The position numbers and the translations under genes were made by a program. Source: Colocasia esculenta (taxonomy: Eukaryota; Streptophyta; Magnoliopsida; Alismatales; Araceae). Taken from it: a stretch of 64,000 bases of DNA. The stretch spans positions 48,449,359-48,513,358 of the forward strand of contig CM024766.1 of assembly GCA_014218235.1 (NCBI GenBank), in the 5' to 3' direction. Shown in pieces: positions 12,011 through 23,969 of this stretch. Under the pieces are notes generated by a model. It ran no database searches. It saw nothing but the letters and a program-made list of their open reading frames with translations, and was not told the DNA's origin. Each line of letters starts with the position of its first letter. Position 1 is the first letter of the stretch.

Positions 12011-13151
12011 TGTAATCACGGGGTGTGCGCCCCTCTGAGACACAAAGAGCATGCGATATATATATAATGAAGGAATGTGATCGCCACTAAGATGATTGCC
12101 TAAAAATACTCCTAAAGCATGGGCTAATCAACTTGGAAAAGGAAAGAGAAGGCCACTTACATGTTAACGCGTCGCCGATGTGCAACGCGATAACAACCTT
12201 GTCGCGACCGCCTGATCAGACGCGATATGGATGTCGCGACGGTCCCTCGATGCCTTCTCAACAGTGAGGGGAGATGGATGGCAGACCTCCTTCCTCCACT
12301 TCAGCCGGCAAAGAGGAAGAGCTTCCTCGCTGTTCTTTGTTCCAAGTACCTGCCAAGTCATGAAAAATGAAAGGGGAACCAATTAGACATTCAAACAAGT
12401 TAGCATCCATCATATATGAAAGAGCATGTAGAGAGCATGGTGAGTGCGTACCGGGTGGTTTTGGAAACCCCTTTTGGGTATAGGAAAACTAGGAGGGAAT
12501 ATGCATGGGGAGAAATCATGGAAGAGGAGAGGGAGGAACCCTAACTAGCATGTATGCATGTGCAAAATGTGGAAAAGAAACTAAAAATCAAAACTAAACA
12601 AATACTGTCCTGTTTGATGTGATTCTAGTTAGAGGTCGGAGAGGAGGATGTCGTGAACAACTTTCATGAAGATATCTTAAAGAGATCTGGCCTGGTTTGG
12701 GCTGTGGAAGAGACGATAATCCCGCATGTGCAGATCTCGATATGAGAGAGAAAGTGAAGAATAATCTGATGTAACTTTTCGCACAATCCACCAATCGATG
12801 TGATTCCACTTCGAGGTTGAAGAGGGCTCTGTGGGGAGCAACTTTGATGAAGACACCTCGAAGAGATCTGGCGTGGTTCGATCTCCACAAGCCGTGCAAG
12901 CATGCTGGTCCTGGAGGCGATATGAGAGAGAAAGAGGAGAGAGAAAGAAGGAAAACGGGAAGAACCAGTTCTCCTCTGCCTGGGGACGATGGAACTCGTG
13001 GGCAGAGCTCCAGGGAACCTCTCCTCGTAGTGGTAGCCTTCCTCTATCCCCTAGAGAGTCCTAGGATGTGTTCAAGTGAGAGATAGAGTCCAATCCCGAG
13101 TTAGGAGAGAGTCCAAGTTGTGGGAGAGTTTGAGTCTATCTAGAGTTTAGA
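12011..13151 (-). repeat. T2 5' LTR, first part
   Basis: Colinear with 3080-4225 of the other LTR, with scattered substitutions and many single-base indels. It is cut at 13151 by element K and resumes at 23970. Confidence 0.85.
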
Positions 13152-15943
13152 TGTAACGACCCTCTTGTATCGGTACGGTTCCACCAACCCACGTCGATAT
13201 AAAAGCATCGCTATAGTGGGACATTTACCCAACACAAGTACAATAGGCTGAAACATACACAAATATAATATATCTCATGACAGCGGAATTAAAGAACTGA
13301 AAAGAAATCTTATTCCATCATCCACATTCTATTCACAGTCCGTATAGTAGAAAGAGAACTACTGTTCATAACTGAAATAAAATAAATACATTGTCCACAT
13401 GAGACTACGCAGAGTCTTATTACATACTATGAAGTAAGGAAAAGTACAATGCTAACTCCACAACAATCTCTCCTACTCTCGCTCCGAGTCGCTCCTAACG
13501 ATCTCTTCGGAAGAAGTAAAAATGTCTGCACCTGTACGCCGAAGCAAGAATGAGTTCAAAAGAACTCAACAAGTAACACCAAGCACACTAAACATACATG
13601 CATCAAGTAATCTCCATATCCTTATGTTACATCATTTACAATAATGCATGGAAGTGACAATTTTTCAAATAGAAGCCTATTCATGATTTCTACACATTTT
13701 ACATGGGATTTATTTTATAACACAATAAACTAATCCTATCACATGCTTTCTACACTTTCACTATGCTAAACTGATTTCATTCAATCAATCATAAGCCACA
13801 TGTTGATCATTTTACACATAATTTGCACATTTCATAACAACTAATTTAACATGAATTCTAAGATAATTTCACATAGTTAACACATTATTTTAGTGAAAAG
13901 CTCGTTGTTTTACTACTATCATGTCACATTCACAAACAACTTATCATTTTTGCATGCTTTCACAAGAATTTCATGAACACATATTCACTTACACAGGTCA
14001 CAATTTACACATTTTCTTTCACTAAAACATTTTCACTTTCACTTAAACACATTTTCACTTTCTTAATGCCGTGACACATAGCCCAAACCACTTTAGAAGG
14101 ACTCACACTAACACATCACATATCAATCACCTAGGCATTCAGTGATTAATCTTAGTTACTGCGCAGAACCGGGAGAAGCACTCTCCACCCTAACCAGCGA
14201 TACTTGTTCGCCTCCAGGATTTAATCCAATGCCCATGGGACATTCACACACTTTGAACTTTCCCGTGGGGACTTTACCACAGTACAGTTCCACAGCCCTC
14301 TAAGTAGCAGTGTTACCCATTGGCACATTAATATTTTCTCAATTTCAACACATTTCTAAATACAAAAATTTTACGCATTCATCTCATGTTCACACATTTA
14401 CATTCTTCAATATTACCTAGCATGGTACTACTGGTTTTAGTATTAATCAAATTTTTACAACAATTCTAATCATGCTAAGATTTTTTGCAGAATTAAACAT
14501 TAATCATATTGGCATGTATTAATTATTAATATCTATAAAACAAGTTTATATAGCTACTGTCATCTGTTCAGTACAAAATTTAACCAGAAACTCATCACAT
14601 TTTAACCATCAAGCATACCAAAATTTACATTTTTCTGAGTTACACATACTTTCTGAAAATTCTAACAGTGATGTTATCAACTGTAAAATAGCCAAACTGA
14701 CACAATTTTCATTATTCGAATTCACAACTTATTACATACATGAATACTGATAGTACAAATTTATCACAATTTATAGGAATTTAACTAGTTTCGCATGAAT
14801 TCTTAACTTTTCTACATTGAGTAGACATATTAACTATTTTTCAGTTCAGAAAATTTAATAAACTATACAGATATTATAAATTACTCAAATTTTTATATCA
14901 TGCATCAGATCTTATGAACAATGTACAGAAATTCATGGCAATTAATTCTACACATAATTCATAATAAACGGATTTTCCAAGATTAAAATTTTGTTGGTAG
15001 CACATTCCAAGAATTCTAATAATTAGTGAAAATTTCAAAAATGCACAATAACTCACAGTACACCCAAACATATATATTTACATATTATATGAATTTTTAC
15101 TGTATATCCTCATGCGGAAAAACTCGAAATTAGCTTATATAAGGACAGACTTGCACACTGTTGCAGTCTGAAGAACTCGACGGCATGGGGTAGCCGTCTA
15201 TAGGTTAAACATTATATGATGCCGCCAATACATGATATTAGCGGCAAGGGATCTTGCCGTTAATATCCTATCTCACAAACACAGACTGAAAGCTACAAAT
15301 CACTTCAAAGGGGGGTTCCAGGACACGAGAAAAATCTGAGAAATTCCTGGGACATACTAGACACATGTAGGGTGATGTGAATGGGGTACTTGCCTTCTGT
15401 AAAATCCACAACGACGATTCAAGCGGAGAAGCCTCCTCGGCCTGTGCCAAAGAGTCTCCAAATCCCTCCTTCTTCGGATCTCTTTTGTTGATCTTCACTG
15501 CACACCAGCGGGGGAGTCGTTCCGGATGTTCAAGGTTGACACCGGTCGATGCAGATCGCCAGATGAAGCCTCCCGAAGTCAGATCTCTTGGTTCAAGTTA
15601 GGGTTTTTGCATAGAAGAAATAGGTTTTGACCCAAGAGTCAAAAGGGATGGATCTGGCCGAAAACTGGTATTATAAAGGGTTGGGGTCGCATAGGCTAAA
15701 GGGGTAAGTCTCAGAGCCGTTGGGAAGGGTTTCCAAAACAAGAGGCTAAATTTTCGGAGGCGTTTCCGGATCTGGAAACGTAACAGGTCTGGGATATTGG
15801 CGTCCATATCTATGGTCGCCTATCCAAAATGGGCGTCCATCGATATTGCCGCCTACCCCTGGTCAGCGTCAGCCGATGTGGACGCCGACTGGCCGACAAA
15901 ACTCACTTTAATTTTGCAGAATTTATAACACTACACACTTAAA

Positions 15944-15978
<35 letters not shown>

Positions 15979-16124
15979 CTTGAATACACTATGTACATTT
16001 CAATAATACTAATTCATACAATTTATATAAATAAATACTTATACACATAATCTATACATCAATAGTATACACTTATACGCTCATACATATACTTAAACAA
16101 ACAAGTGAAAATCAGGGCCTTACA
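13152..16124 (-). repeat. K 3' LTR
   Basis: 2973 bases, matched along its length by 21002-23969. It holds AT-rich sequence, a short GC-richer block near 15380-15890 and a (TA)n run at 15943-15979. Short open frames inside it (for example 15268-15498) are repeated in the other LTR and show no protein family. Confidence 0.9.
15943..15979. repeat. (TA)n microsatellite in the K LTR
   Basis: About 37 bases of alternating TA with one TG break. The matching run in the other LTR (23782-23808) is shorter and lacks the break, a length difference that arose after or during insertion. Confidence 0.85.
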
Positions 16125-16137
16125 CCCTCTCCCCCTT
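16125..16137 (-). promoter_or_regulatory. K polypurine tract
   Basis: The minus strand AAGGGGGAGAGGG directly abuts the 3' LTR start. Confidence 0.8.
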
Positions 16138-16142
16138 AAAGA

Positions 16143-16355
16143 AACTTCGTCCTCGAAGTTAGACTGACACTACTCAAACAACTGAGGATATTTCTTTTTC
16201 ATTGCATCCTCAAGCTCCCAAGTAGCCTCCTCTCGCGAGAAGTTACGCCATAAGACCTTTACTGACGCAATGCTCTTGTTTCGGAGATGTTGAACCTTCC
16301 GATCAAGAATAGCTACTGGTTGCTCTACATAAGAAAGATCTGGCTGGATCTCCAC
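16143..16355 (-). pseudogene. Integrase C-terminal chromodomain, K
   Basis: The frame reads VEQPVAILDRKVQHLRNKSI, then VKVLWRNFSREEATWELE and KKKYPQLFE near the stop. This is the chromodomain-type end of plant chromovirus integrases, thought to guide insertion into heterochromatin. It is a separate frame only because a frameshift near 16360 parts it from the integrase core; no own start codon is needed. The residue pattern (aromatic, W and E positions) looks intact. Confidence 0.8.
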
Positions 16356-16365
16356 TGGCTCATGG

Positions 16366-17480
16366 CTAAAACATGAGACGGATCTCTGACATACTTCCTG
16401 AGCATAGATACGTGAAAACAGGATGAACGCTAGCCAATGCTGGAGGTAAAGCTAGCTCATATGCCACGTTGCCCAATCGTCGGAGAATCTCATACGGGCC
16501 AATGAACCTAGGGCTCAACTTACTATGCCTGCCAAATCTAACTACACCTCGCGTAGGCGAAATCTTCAAAAAGACATGCTCACCTACCTCGAACTCTAGA
16601 TCCTTCCTCCTGTTGTCGGCATAACTCTTCTGCCTATCCTGTGCCGCAACAAGCCTCTTCCTAATGAGCTGGACCTTATCCGAAGTCTCCTGAACTAACT
16701 CCGGACCGATCAACTGCCTATCACGGTCTCCTCCAACACAAAGGAGATCTGCAAGGCCTACATATAAAGCCTCAAATGGAGCCATGCCAATGCTCGCATG
16801 AAAACTGTTGTTATATGCAAACTCCACTAGAGGTAAATGGCGCTCCCAATCATCCTTCCAATCCAGCACACAAGCCCTCAACATATCCTCAAGCGTGGAT
16901 AGTCCTCTCGGACTGTCCATCTGTCTGGGATGAAATGCTGAACTGAGCTTCAGCTCCGAACCTAACGCATCCTGAAGACCCTTCCATAGCCTCGAAGTAA
17001 ATCTCGGATCTCGATCCGAAATAATAGACTTCGGTACCCCATGCAATCTAATAATACTACTAAATACAGTCTAGCTAAACTCTCTACTGACTGCTTCTTC
17101 TTCATAGGCAAGAAATGGCAGTCTTCGAGAATCGATCTACCACTACCCAAATCGAGTCATTTCCTCGTCTAGACCGAGGCAAACCCGTAACAAAATCCAT
17201 ATAGTGACAGCTTCCCACTTCCAAACTGGGATCTCCATCTTTGCATAAGACCAGATGGTCGCTGCCGCTCGGCCTTCACTTGCTGGCATACTAGACATCT
17301 AGACACAAACTCGGCTACATCCTTCTTCATGCCAGACCACCAAAACGATCTCTTTAAATCCTGGTACATCTTAGTGTTACCCGGATGAATAGAGAACCTA
17401 GATCTATGAGCTTCTGCTAAAACATGCTCACGAATATCTACAACGTCTGGAACACAGACACAATGATGGAATCTAATCAC
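16366..17480 (-). pseudogene. Integrase, K (frame-broken)
   Basis: The HHCC zinc module lies at 17169-17480 (HRSRFSIHPG, then CLVCQQVKAE). The catalytic core includes SIISDRDPRFTSRLWKGLQ with the second Asp. The usual QSERTIQTLE motif with the catalytic Glu is present in the DNA but locally out of frame through two compensating small deletions (about 16905-16925). Downstream, FAYNNSFHASIGMAPFEALY and PYEILRRLGNVAYELALP are typical of gypsy integrases. Two further frame changes lie near 17050 and 17160. It would insert the cDNA. As read here it would not be functional. Confidence 0.8.
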
Positions 17481-17553
17481 CCATCCTCATCACGAGCAAT
17501 ACCCGCTTTGCCCACTAACTCTTGGAGTCTAGGGTCGGCTTTCTGATGCTCGA

Positions 17554-18209
17554 TCACTCATCCAACACCGATGACCTAATGGACAGCTGAGCCACAAAAG
17601 CTCGGCATAAAGATGGCTCCAACTCGGTCATCGTACACGCTGCATCCTCCAACATCTTCCAGTCCTGCTGGAGAGACGACCTCTTTCTACTAAGGGCATC
17701 TGCTACGACATTCGCCTTCCAGGATGATACTGGAGGCGAAGTCATAGTCTTTCAGGAACTCAATCCATCTTCTCTGCCTAAGGTTTAATTTTTTTGAGAG
17801 AAAGATACTTTAGGCTCTTGTGATCAGTGAACACCTCAAATCTGACACCATAAAGATAGTGCCTCCAGATCTTCAGTGCATGAACCACTGCCGCAAGCTC
17901 AAGATCATGAGTTGGATAGTTTCGCTCATGCTCCTTCAATTGCCTCGAAGCATATGCTACTACCCTTCCTTGCTGCATCAACACACAGCCAAGACCAATC
18001 CGAGATGCATCCGTGTAGATAGCAAAATCCTCTACACCGCTCGGTAGAACTAACACAGGGGCCGATGTGAGTTTAGTCTTCAATAATTGAAAACTACTCT
18101 CACACTCCTCGGACCAGACAAACTTCACTCCCTTCCTGGTCAGCTGAGTCAATGGAGCGGCGATGGATGAAAATCCCTCAATAAACGCGATAGTAACCCG
18201 CCAAACCAA
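17554..18209 (-). pseudogene. RNase H, K
   Basis: FAIYTDASRIGLGCVLMQ carries the first catalytic Asp. It is followed by HDLELAAVVHALKIWRHYL and VFTDHKSLKYL with the further acidic residues of Ty3/gypsy RNase H. The front part, FVWSEECESSFQLLKTKLTS, is the RT-RNase H connection. A frameshift near 17770 separates the linker to the integrase (KANVVADALSRK at 17554-17745). It degrades the RNA of RNA-DNA hybrids during reverse transcription. Confidence 0.8.
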
Positions 18210-18963
18210 GAAAACTCCGAATCTCCGAAGGAGTCTTGGGACTCTCCCAATCCATAACAGCCTGGACTTTCGCTGGGTCCACTGCTACACCAGCACGGAG
18301 ATAACATGCCCAAGGAAATGAACCTCGCGCATCCAAAAATCGCACTTGCTGAATTTTGCATACAGCTTGTGCTCACGGAGAACCTCTAACACTATCCTCA
18401 AATGCTGACGATGTGGGGCCTCATCTGGAGAGTAGACCAGCACGTCATCAATGAAGACTACAACAAACTATCCAGATAGGGTCTAAACACCCTGTTCATG
18501 AGATCCATGAAACGCTGCAGGGGCGTTGGTTAGACCAAACGGAAGGACCAAAAACTCATAATGTCCATAACGGGTTCTAAATGCCGTCTTGGACACATCC
18601 TCACTCCTAATCCTCAACTGATGATAGCCAGAACGCAAATCAATCTTAGAAAAGACCGATGCATTCTGTAGCTGGTCAAACAAATCATCAATCCGAGGTA
18701 AGGGATACTGTTCTTTACCGTCACCTGGTTTAGCTTTCTATAATCAATGCATAACCGAAGTGACCCATCTTCTTCTTCACGAATAAGACAGGTGCGCCCC
18801 AAGGGGAAACGCTAGGGCGAATAAATCCCTTATCTAACAAATCCTGCAACTGCTTCCTTAACTCAGCTAATTCCGCAGGTGCCATCCGATAAGGTGCCTT
18901 CGAGATAGGAGAGATGCCTGGAAGCAACTCTAGAGTGAACTCTATCTCTCTAGCCGGTGGCAA
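18149..18963 (-). pseudogene. Reverse transcriptase, K (frame-broken)
   Basis: Pieces in three frames cover the RT: PYRMAPAELAELRKQLQDLL, then GSLRLCIDYRKLNQVTVKN, FSKIDLRSGYHQLRI, GHYEFLVLPFGLTNAPAAF, and VVFIDDVLVYS (near 18435-18470) with the active-site DD. All usual RT blocks are present in order. At least four frameshifts interrupt them, and one intended Met in GLTNAPAAFM is disturbed near 18510. It copies the element RNA into DNA in the virus-like particle. Confidence 0.85.
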
Positions 18964-19129
18964 TCCAGATAAATCATCAGGAAAGACATCTGGAAATCCT
19001 GCACTACATCTATCTCGGCAAGAGTAAGTGACTCATCAGCCTTGGGTATTAACCACACTGGCAAGAAAAGCGTCACAACCCTTGTTCACCATTCTCATTG
19101 CCCTCATGGCGAGATGACAAACTTTCCTG

Positions 19130-19486
19130 CTAAGTTCCTCGGCAAAGGATGAGAAAATTCATCCTCACCAGGAATGCGGAAAACAATCTTCTTCCCACGC
19201 AATCTACCAATGCATAGTGCTCCTCTAGCCAATCCAGACCAAGAATAGCATCATAGTCCTTCATCTTAAGCAAGAAGAAACACCCTTCTAGGACTCTATC
19301 CTCAATGCACACCGGTAAAGACGGAATACACTTCCTAGTCGATACCGTACCCGCAGGTGTATGCACAGACAAAGGGACTTCTAAATCCTCAGACTCTAAC
19401 CCTGACCTAAAGCTAACTGCCTAGCAAAACGCTCGGAAATGAACGAGTGATAGCACCCGTATCGAACAAAACCCGAGCATGCACAC
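19130..19486 (-). pseudogene. Aspartic protease, K
   Basis: VLFDTGAITRSFI, with the catalytic DTG, is encoded near 19435-19480. It is followed by the frame 19130-19372 with LPVCIEDRVLEGCFFLLKM and DYDAILGLDWLEEHYALVDC, the ILGLDWL hydrophobic-Gly motif of retropepsins. A frameshift lies between the two near 19400. It would cut the polyprotein. Confidence 0.75.
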
Positions 19487-20290
19487 CTAAGAACAAAACG
19501 TACCTTCGGTGACATGATCTGCCTGCTCGGCATCCTCACGAGCTAACGCAAACACTCGAGCTGGGGCTCGAGGTCTCCCTGGTCGTCCTGTCGCTGGCGC
19601 TGCTGCTGCTGCTACTGGGGCTGGCCCCCGCTGGGCTCCCTGCTGAAGCCTCGGACAATCCTTAATCTTATGATCACTGCTCCCGCACTTTAAGCACTTT
19701 CCTGCTACCAGCCAACACTCCGTACCGCCATGTGCCCTCCCGCAATGAGGACACTCCTTCTTACCACTAGGGAACGTTGAGAAGATACCTGACCACTGCC
19801 TGATGCCACAGGACGCTGCGGTGACTGGAAAGTCGCCTTCTTCCTCTCCTGTCTCTGGAAAGGAGCTGCTGGCCTCTTTTGAGAAGCCTTCTTCTCCTCC
19901 AGATACTGCTCCATCTCCCTCCTGCCGACATGCCGCGCTGAGTGCCTGCTCGAGAGTACGATGGTCGAAAGCCACAACCTCGTCCTCAGCGATGGTTTAG
20001 ACCCATCACGAATTTCTTCGCCTTCCTGCGCTCATCAGCTACAATATGAGGGGCGTACTTTGATAGCTCGGCAAACCTGGCCTCGTACTCCAGCACGGTC
20101 ATGGAGCCCTGAGTCAACGAGAGGAACTCTCTGCTCCATCTTGTCCTGGATGTGCTCCGGAACAAACTTGGCTCGGAAAAGCCTCACGAACTCATCCCAT
20201 CGAACTTCCACGGCACCATCCTCGAACCGAGTACGTAACAACGAGGACCACCATACATCGGCTCGCTCCTGCCAAAACCATCCATGAGAA

Positions 20291-20343
20291 CTAACCAACA
20301 TAATTATACTTAAGTAATGAATAATAGATTAGATTACACATAC
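20291..20343 (-). other. Intron-like gap 2 in K gag
   Basis: 53 bases starting GTATGTGTAA after ACAG and ending GGTTAG before TTCTCATGG. Removal joins TYMLQ to HGWFWQERADVWW, close to the usual capsid order. It is shorter than a normal plant intron. Confidence 0.5.
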
Positions 20344-20540
20344 CTGTAGCATATAGGTGGCTAAGTGACCTTGTCGTCCTCAGCGCACCTAATGGCCCGG
20401 AAGATCTTCTCAATCTCCCTCATCCAGTTCTCAGCTAATAATGGATCATCCCCCTTAAAAGAAGGTGGCGACATCCTCTTGAACCTTTCCATGATGGAGG
20501 GTCCACCATGGTCAGCCTGGGGAACTGGTACCTGAGCCTG

Positions 20541-20620
20541 CTACAACAAGCAACAAAATTAACACATATAACATAACAATCATGCATTATAATACAGACT
20601 ACTTTATCTTATTATCTAAC
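20541..20620 (-). other. Intron-like gap 1 in K gag
   Basis: 80 bases, far richer in A and T than the flanking gag. On the minus strand it starts GTTAGATAAT after CAG and ends TTGTTGTAG before CAGG. Removal joins a Gln-rich leader (QAQLEAQ) to QVPVPQADHGG. Confidence 0.5.
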
Positions 20621-20985
20621 CTGAGCCTCCAACTGGGCCTGGAGTGCAGCTGAGTGGGGCCTGCGTTTGCATGGCCTGCACCAAACCCTGCATGAACACT
20701 CCATAGTCTACTGGTGGCGGTGGAGGAAGTACATGACCCTGGGGTGCAGGGGCTGCTGCTCACCCTGATCCTCACGCCGAGGCTCATCTCTCCTCGGCTC
20801 GCCATCACGAGCAGGAACACCACGCCTACCACGCGAAGCCATATCCTGTAAAACGAATTAATCACCATTTAGAACTAAACTATCTAATTCTAACTAATTA
20901 CTTATCTATGTGGACAATCTACACTGACTTAGTATACAATGAAGATGATGGTATATGCATATTTATGTACAATTTCAGCCTGATT

Positions 20986-20996
20986 CTCTGATACCA
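20986..20996 (-). promoter_or_regulatory. K primer binding site, initiator tRNA-Met
   Basis: The minus strand TGGTATCAGAG, 5 bases inside the 5' LTR, is complementary to the 3' end of plant initiator tRNA-Met over 11 bases. Confidence 0.85.
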
Positions 20997-21001
20997 ATCT
21001 C

Positions 21002-23969
21002 TGTAACGACCCTCTATATCGGTACGGTTCCACCAACCCACGTCGATATAAAAAGCATCGCTACAGTGGGACATTTACCCAACACTAGTACAATAGGCTG
21101 AAACATACAAATATAATATATCTCATGACAGCGGAATTTAAAGAACTGAAAAGAAATCTTATTCCATCATCCACATTCTATTCACAGTCCGTATAGTAGA
21201 AAAGAGAATAACTTTTCATAACTGAAATAAAATAAATACATTGTCCACATGAGACTACGCAGAGTCTTTATTACATACTATGAAGTAATGAAAAGTACAA
21301 TGCTAACTCCACAACAATCTCTCCTACTCTCGCTCCGAGTCGCTCCTAACGATCTCCTCGGAGAAGTAGAACGTCTGCACCTGTACGCCGAAGCAAGAAT
21401 GAGTTCAAAAGAACTCAACAAGTACCCAGCACACTAAACATACATGCATCAAGTAATCTCCATATCCTTATGTTACATCATTTACACATAATGCATGGAA
21501 GTGACAATTTTTCAATAGAAACCTATTCATGATTTCTACACATTTTACACATGGGATTTAGTTTTATACACAATAAACTAATCCTATCACATGCTTTCTA
21601 CACTTTTCACTATGCTAACTGATTTCATTCAATCAATTCATAAGCCACATGTTGATCATTTTACACATAATTACACATTTCATAACAACTAATTAACATG
21701 AATTCTAAGATAATTTTCACATAGTTAACACATTTATTTTAGTGAAAAGCTCGCTGTTTTACTACATCATGTCACATTCACAAAAAACTTATCATTTTTG
21801 CATGCTTTCCAGAATTTCATGACACATATTTACTTACACAGGTTCACAATTTACACATTTTCTTTTCACTTAAACATTTTCACTTTCACTTAAACATTTT
21901 CACTTTTCCTAATGCCGTGACACATAGCCCAAACCACTTTAGAAGGACACACACTAAAACACATCACATATCAATCACCTAGCATTCCAGTGATTATCTT
22001 AGTTACTGCGCAGAACCGGGAGAAGCACTCTCCACCCTAACCAGCGATACTTGTTCGCCTCCAGGATTTAATCCCAATGCCCATGGGACATCACACACTT
22101 TGAACTTTCCCGTGGGGACTTTACCACAGTACAGTTCCACAGCCCTCTAAGGTAGCAGTGTCACCCATTGGCACATTAATACATTTTCTCAATTTCAACA
22201 CATTTCTAATACAAAATATTTACGCATTCACTCTCATGTTCACACATTTACATTCTTCATATTACCTAGCATGGTACTACTGGTTTCAGTATTAATCAAT
22301 TTTTTTACAACAATTCTAATCATGCTAAAGATTTTTACAGAATTAAACATTAATCATATTGGCATGTATTAATTATTAATATCTATAAAACAAGTTTATT
22401 AGCTACTATCATCTGTTCAGTACAGAAATTTAACCAGAAATTCATCACAGTCTAACCATCAAGCATACCAAAATTACATTTTTCTGAGTTACACATATCT
22501 TCTGAAAATTCTAACAGTGATGTTATCAACTGTAAAAATAGCCAAACTGACACAAATTTTCATTATTCGAATTCACAACTTATTACATACATGATACTGA
22601 TAGTACAAATTTTATCACAATTTATAGGAATTTAACTAGTTTCACATGAATTCTTAACTTTTCTACATTGAGTAGACATATTAACTATTTTTCGGTTCAG
22701 AAAATTTAATAAACTTACAGATATTATAATTACTCAAATTTTTATCATGCATCAGATCTATGAACAATGTACAGAAAATTCATGGAAATTAAATTCTACA
22801 CATATTTCATAAACGACATTTTCCAAGATTAAAATTTTGTTGGTAGCACATTCCAAGAATTCTAATAATTAGTGAAAATTTCAAAAGCACAATAACTCAC
22901 AGTACACCAAACATATATATTACATATTATATGAAATTTTACTGTATATCCTCATGCGGAAAAACTCGAAAATAGCTTATATAAGGACAGACTTGCACAC
23001 TGTTGCAGTCTGAAGAACTCGACGGCATGGGGTAGCCGTCTATAGGTTAACGACATTATATGATCCGCCAATACATGATATTAGCGGCAAGGGATCTTGC
23101 CGTTAATATCCTGTCTGCACAAACACAGACTGAAAGCTAACAATCACTTGAAAGGGGGGTTTCAGGACACGAGAAAAATCTGAAAAATTCCTGGGACATA
23201 CTAGACACATGTAGGGTTGATGTGAATGGGGTACTTGCCTCCTGTAAATCACAAACGACGATTCAGCGGAGAAGCCCTCCTCAGCCTGTGCCAAAGAGTC
23301 TCCAAATCCCTCCTCTTCGGATCTTCTGTTGATCTTCACTGCACACCAGCGTGGGGAGTCGTTCCCGGATGTTCAAGGTTGACACCGGTGATGCAGATCG
23401 CCAGATGAAGCCTCCCGAAGTCAGATCTCTCAGGTTCAAGTTAGGTTTTTGCATAGAAGAAAATAGGTTTTTGACCCAAGAGTCAAAAGGGATGGATCTG
23501 GCCGAAAACTGGGTATTATAAGGGTTGGGGTCGGATAGCTAATGGGGTAAGTCTCAGAGCCGTTGGGAAGGGTTCCAAAACAAGAGGCTAAATTTTCGGA
23601 GGCGTTTCGGATCTGGAAACGTAACAGGTCTGGGATATTGGCGTCCATATCTATGGTCGCCTATCCAAAATGGGCGTCCATCGATATTGCCGCCTACCAT
23701 GGTCAGCGTCAGCCGATGTGGACGCCGACTGGCCGACAAAACTCACTTTAATTTGCAGAATTTATAACACTACACACTTAAATATATATATATATATATA
23801 TATATATAATGTATTATATTACTTGAATACACTATGTACATTTCAATAATACTAATTCATACAATTATATAAATAAATACTTATACACAATAATCTATAC
23901 ATCAATAGTATACACTTATACGCACATACATATACTTAAACAAACAAGGTGAAAATCAAGGGCCTTACA
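21002..23969 (-). repeat. K 5' LTR
   Basis: 2968 bases, matching 13152-16124. Differences are mostly one- to three-base insertions or deletions in A/T runs rather than substitutions. Includes the (TA)n run at 23782-23808. Confidence 0.9.

Larger units (their letters stand above)
19487..20842 (-). pseudogene. Gag, K, with two intron-like gaps
   Basis: A likely start ATG at 20842 opens MASRGRRGVPARDG. Capsid motifs follow: IMERFKRMSPPSFKG, ENWMREIEKIFRAIRC, then FVRLFRAKFVPEHIQDKMEQ and MTVLEYEARFAELSK in a second frame. The nucleocapsid zinc knuckle is CLKCGSSDHKIKDC (about 19655-19700). Two AT-rich segments with GT and AG ends, 20541-20620 and 20291-20343, interrupt the capsid reading frame exactly between conserved blocks. 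Several single-base frameshifts occur elsewhere. The zinc knuckle and conserved order leave little doubt about identity. Confidence 0.8.
13152..23969 (-). mobile_element. K: Tekay-type chromovirus (Ty3/gypsy)
   Basis: Two LTRs of 2973 and 2968 bases start with TGTAACGACCCTC and end with CCTTACA on the plus strand. Between them on the minus strand are an initiator-tRNA-Met PBS, gag, protease, RT, RNase H, integrase, a C-terminal chromodomain and a PPT. A chromodomain after integrase, long LTRs and the tRNA-Met PBS fit the Tekay/Del clade. The left flank ends TTAGA and the right flank starts TGATAG; a 5-base duplication TTAGA with two lost bases fits but is not proven. The coding region is broken by about ten frameshifts. 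Confidence 0.85.

Noticed and set aside
15268..15807. Short frames in the K LTR as host genes
   Set aside because: They recur in both LTRs at the same place and have no recognisable domain.
20986..20996. Initiator tRNA-Met gene piece
   Set aside because: Only 11 bases match and they lie directly inside an LTR, as a primer binding site does.
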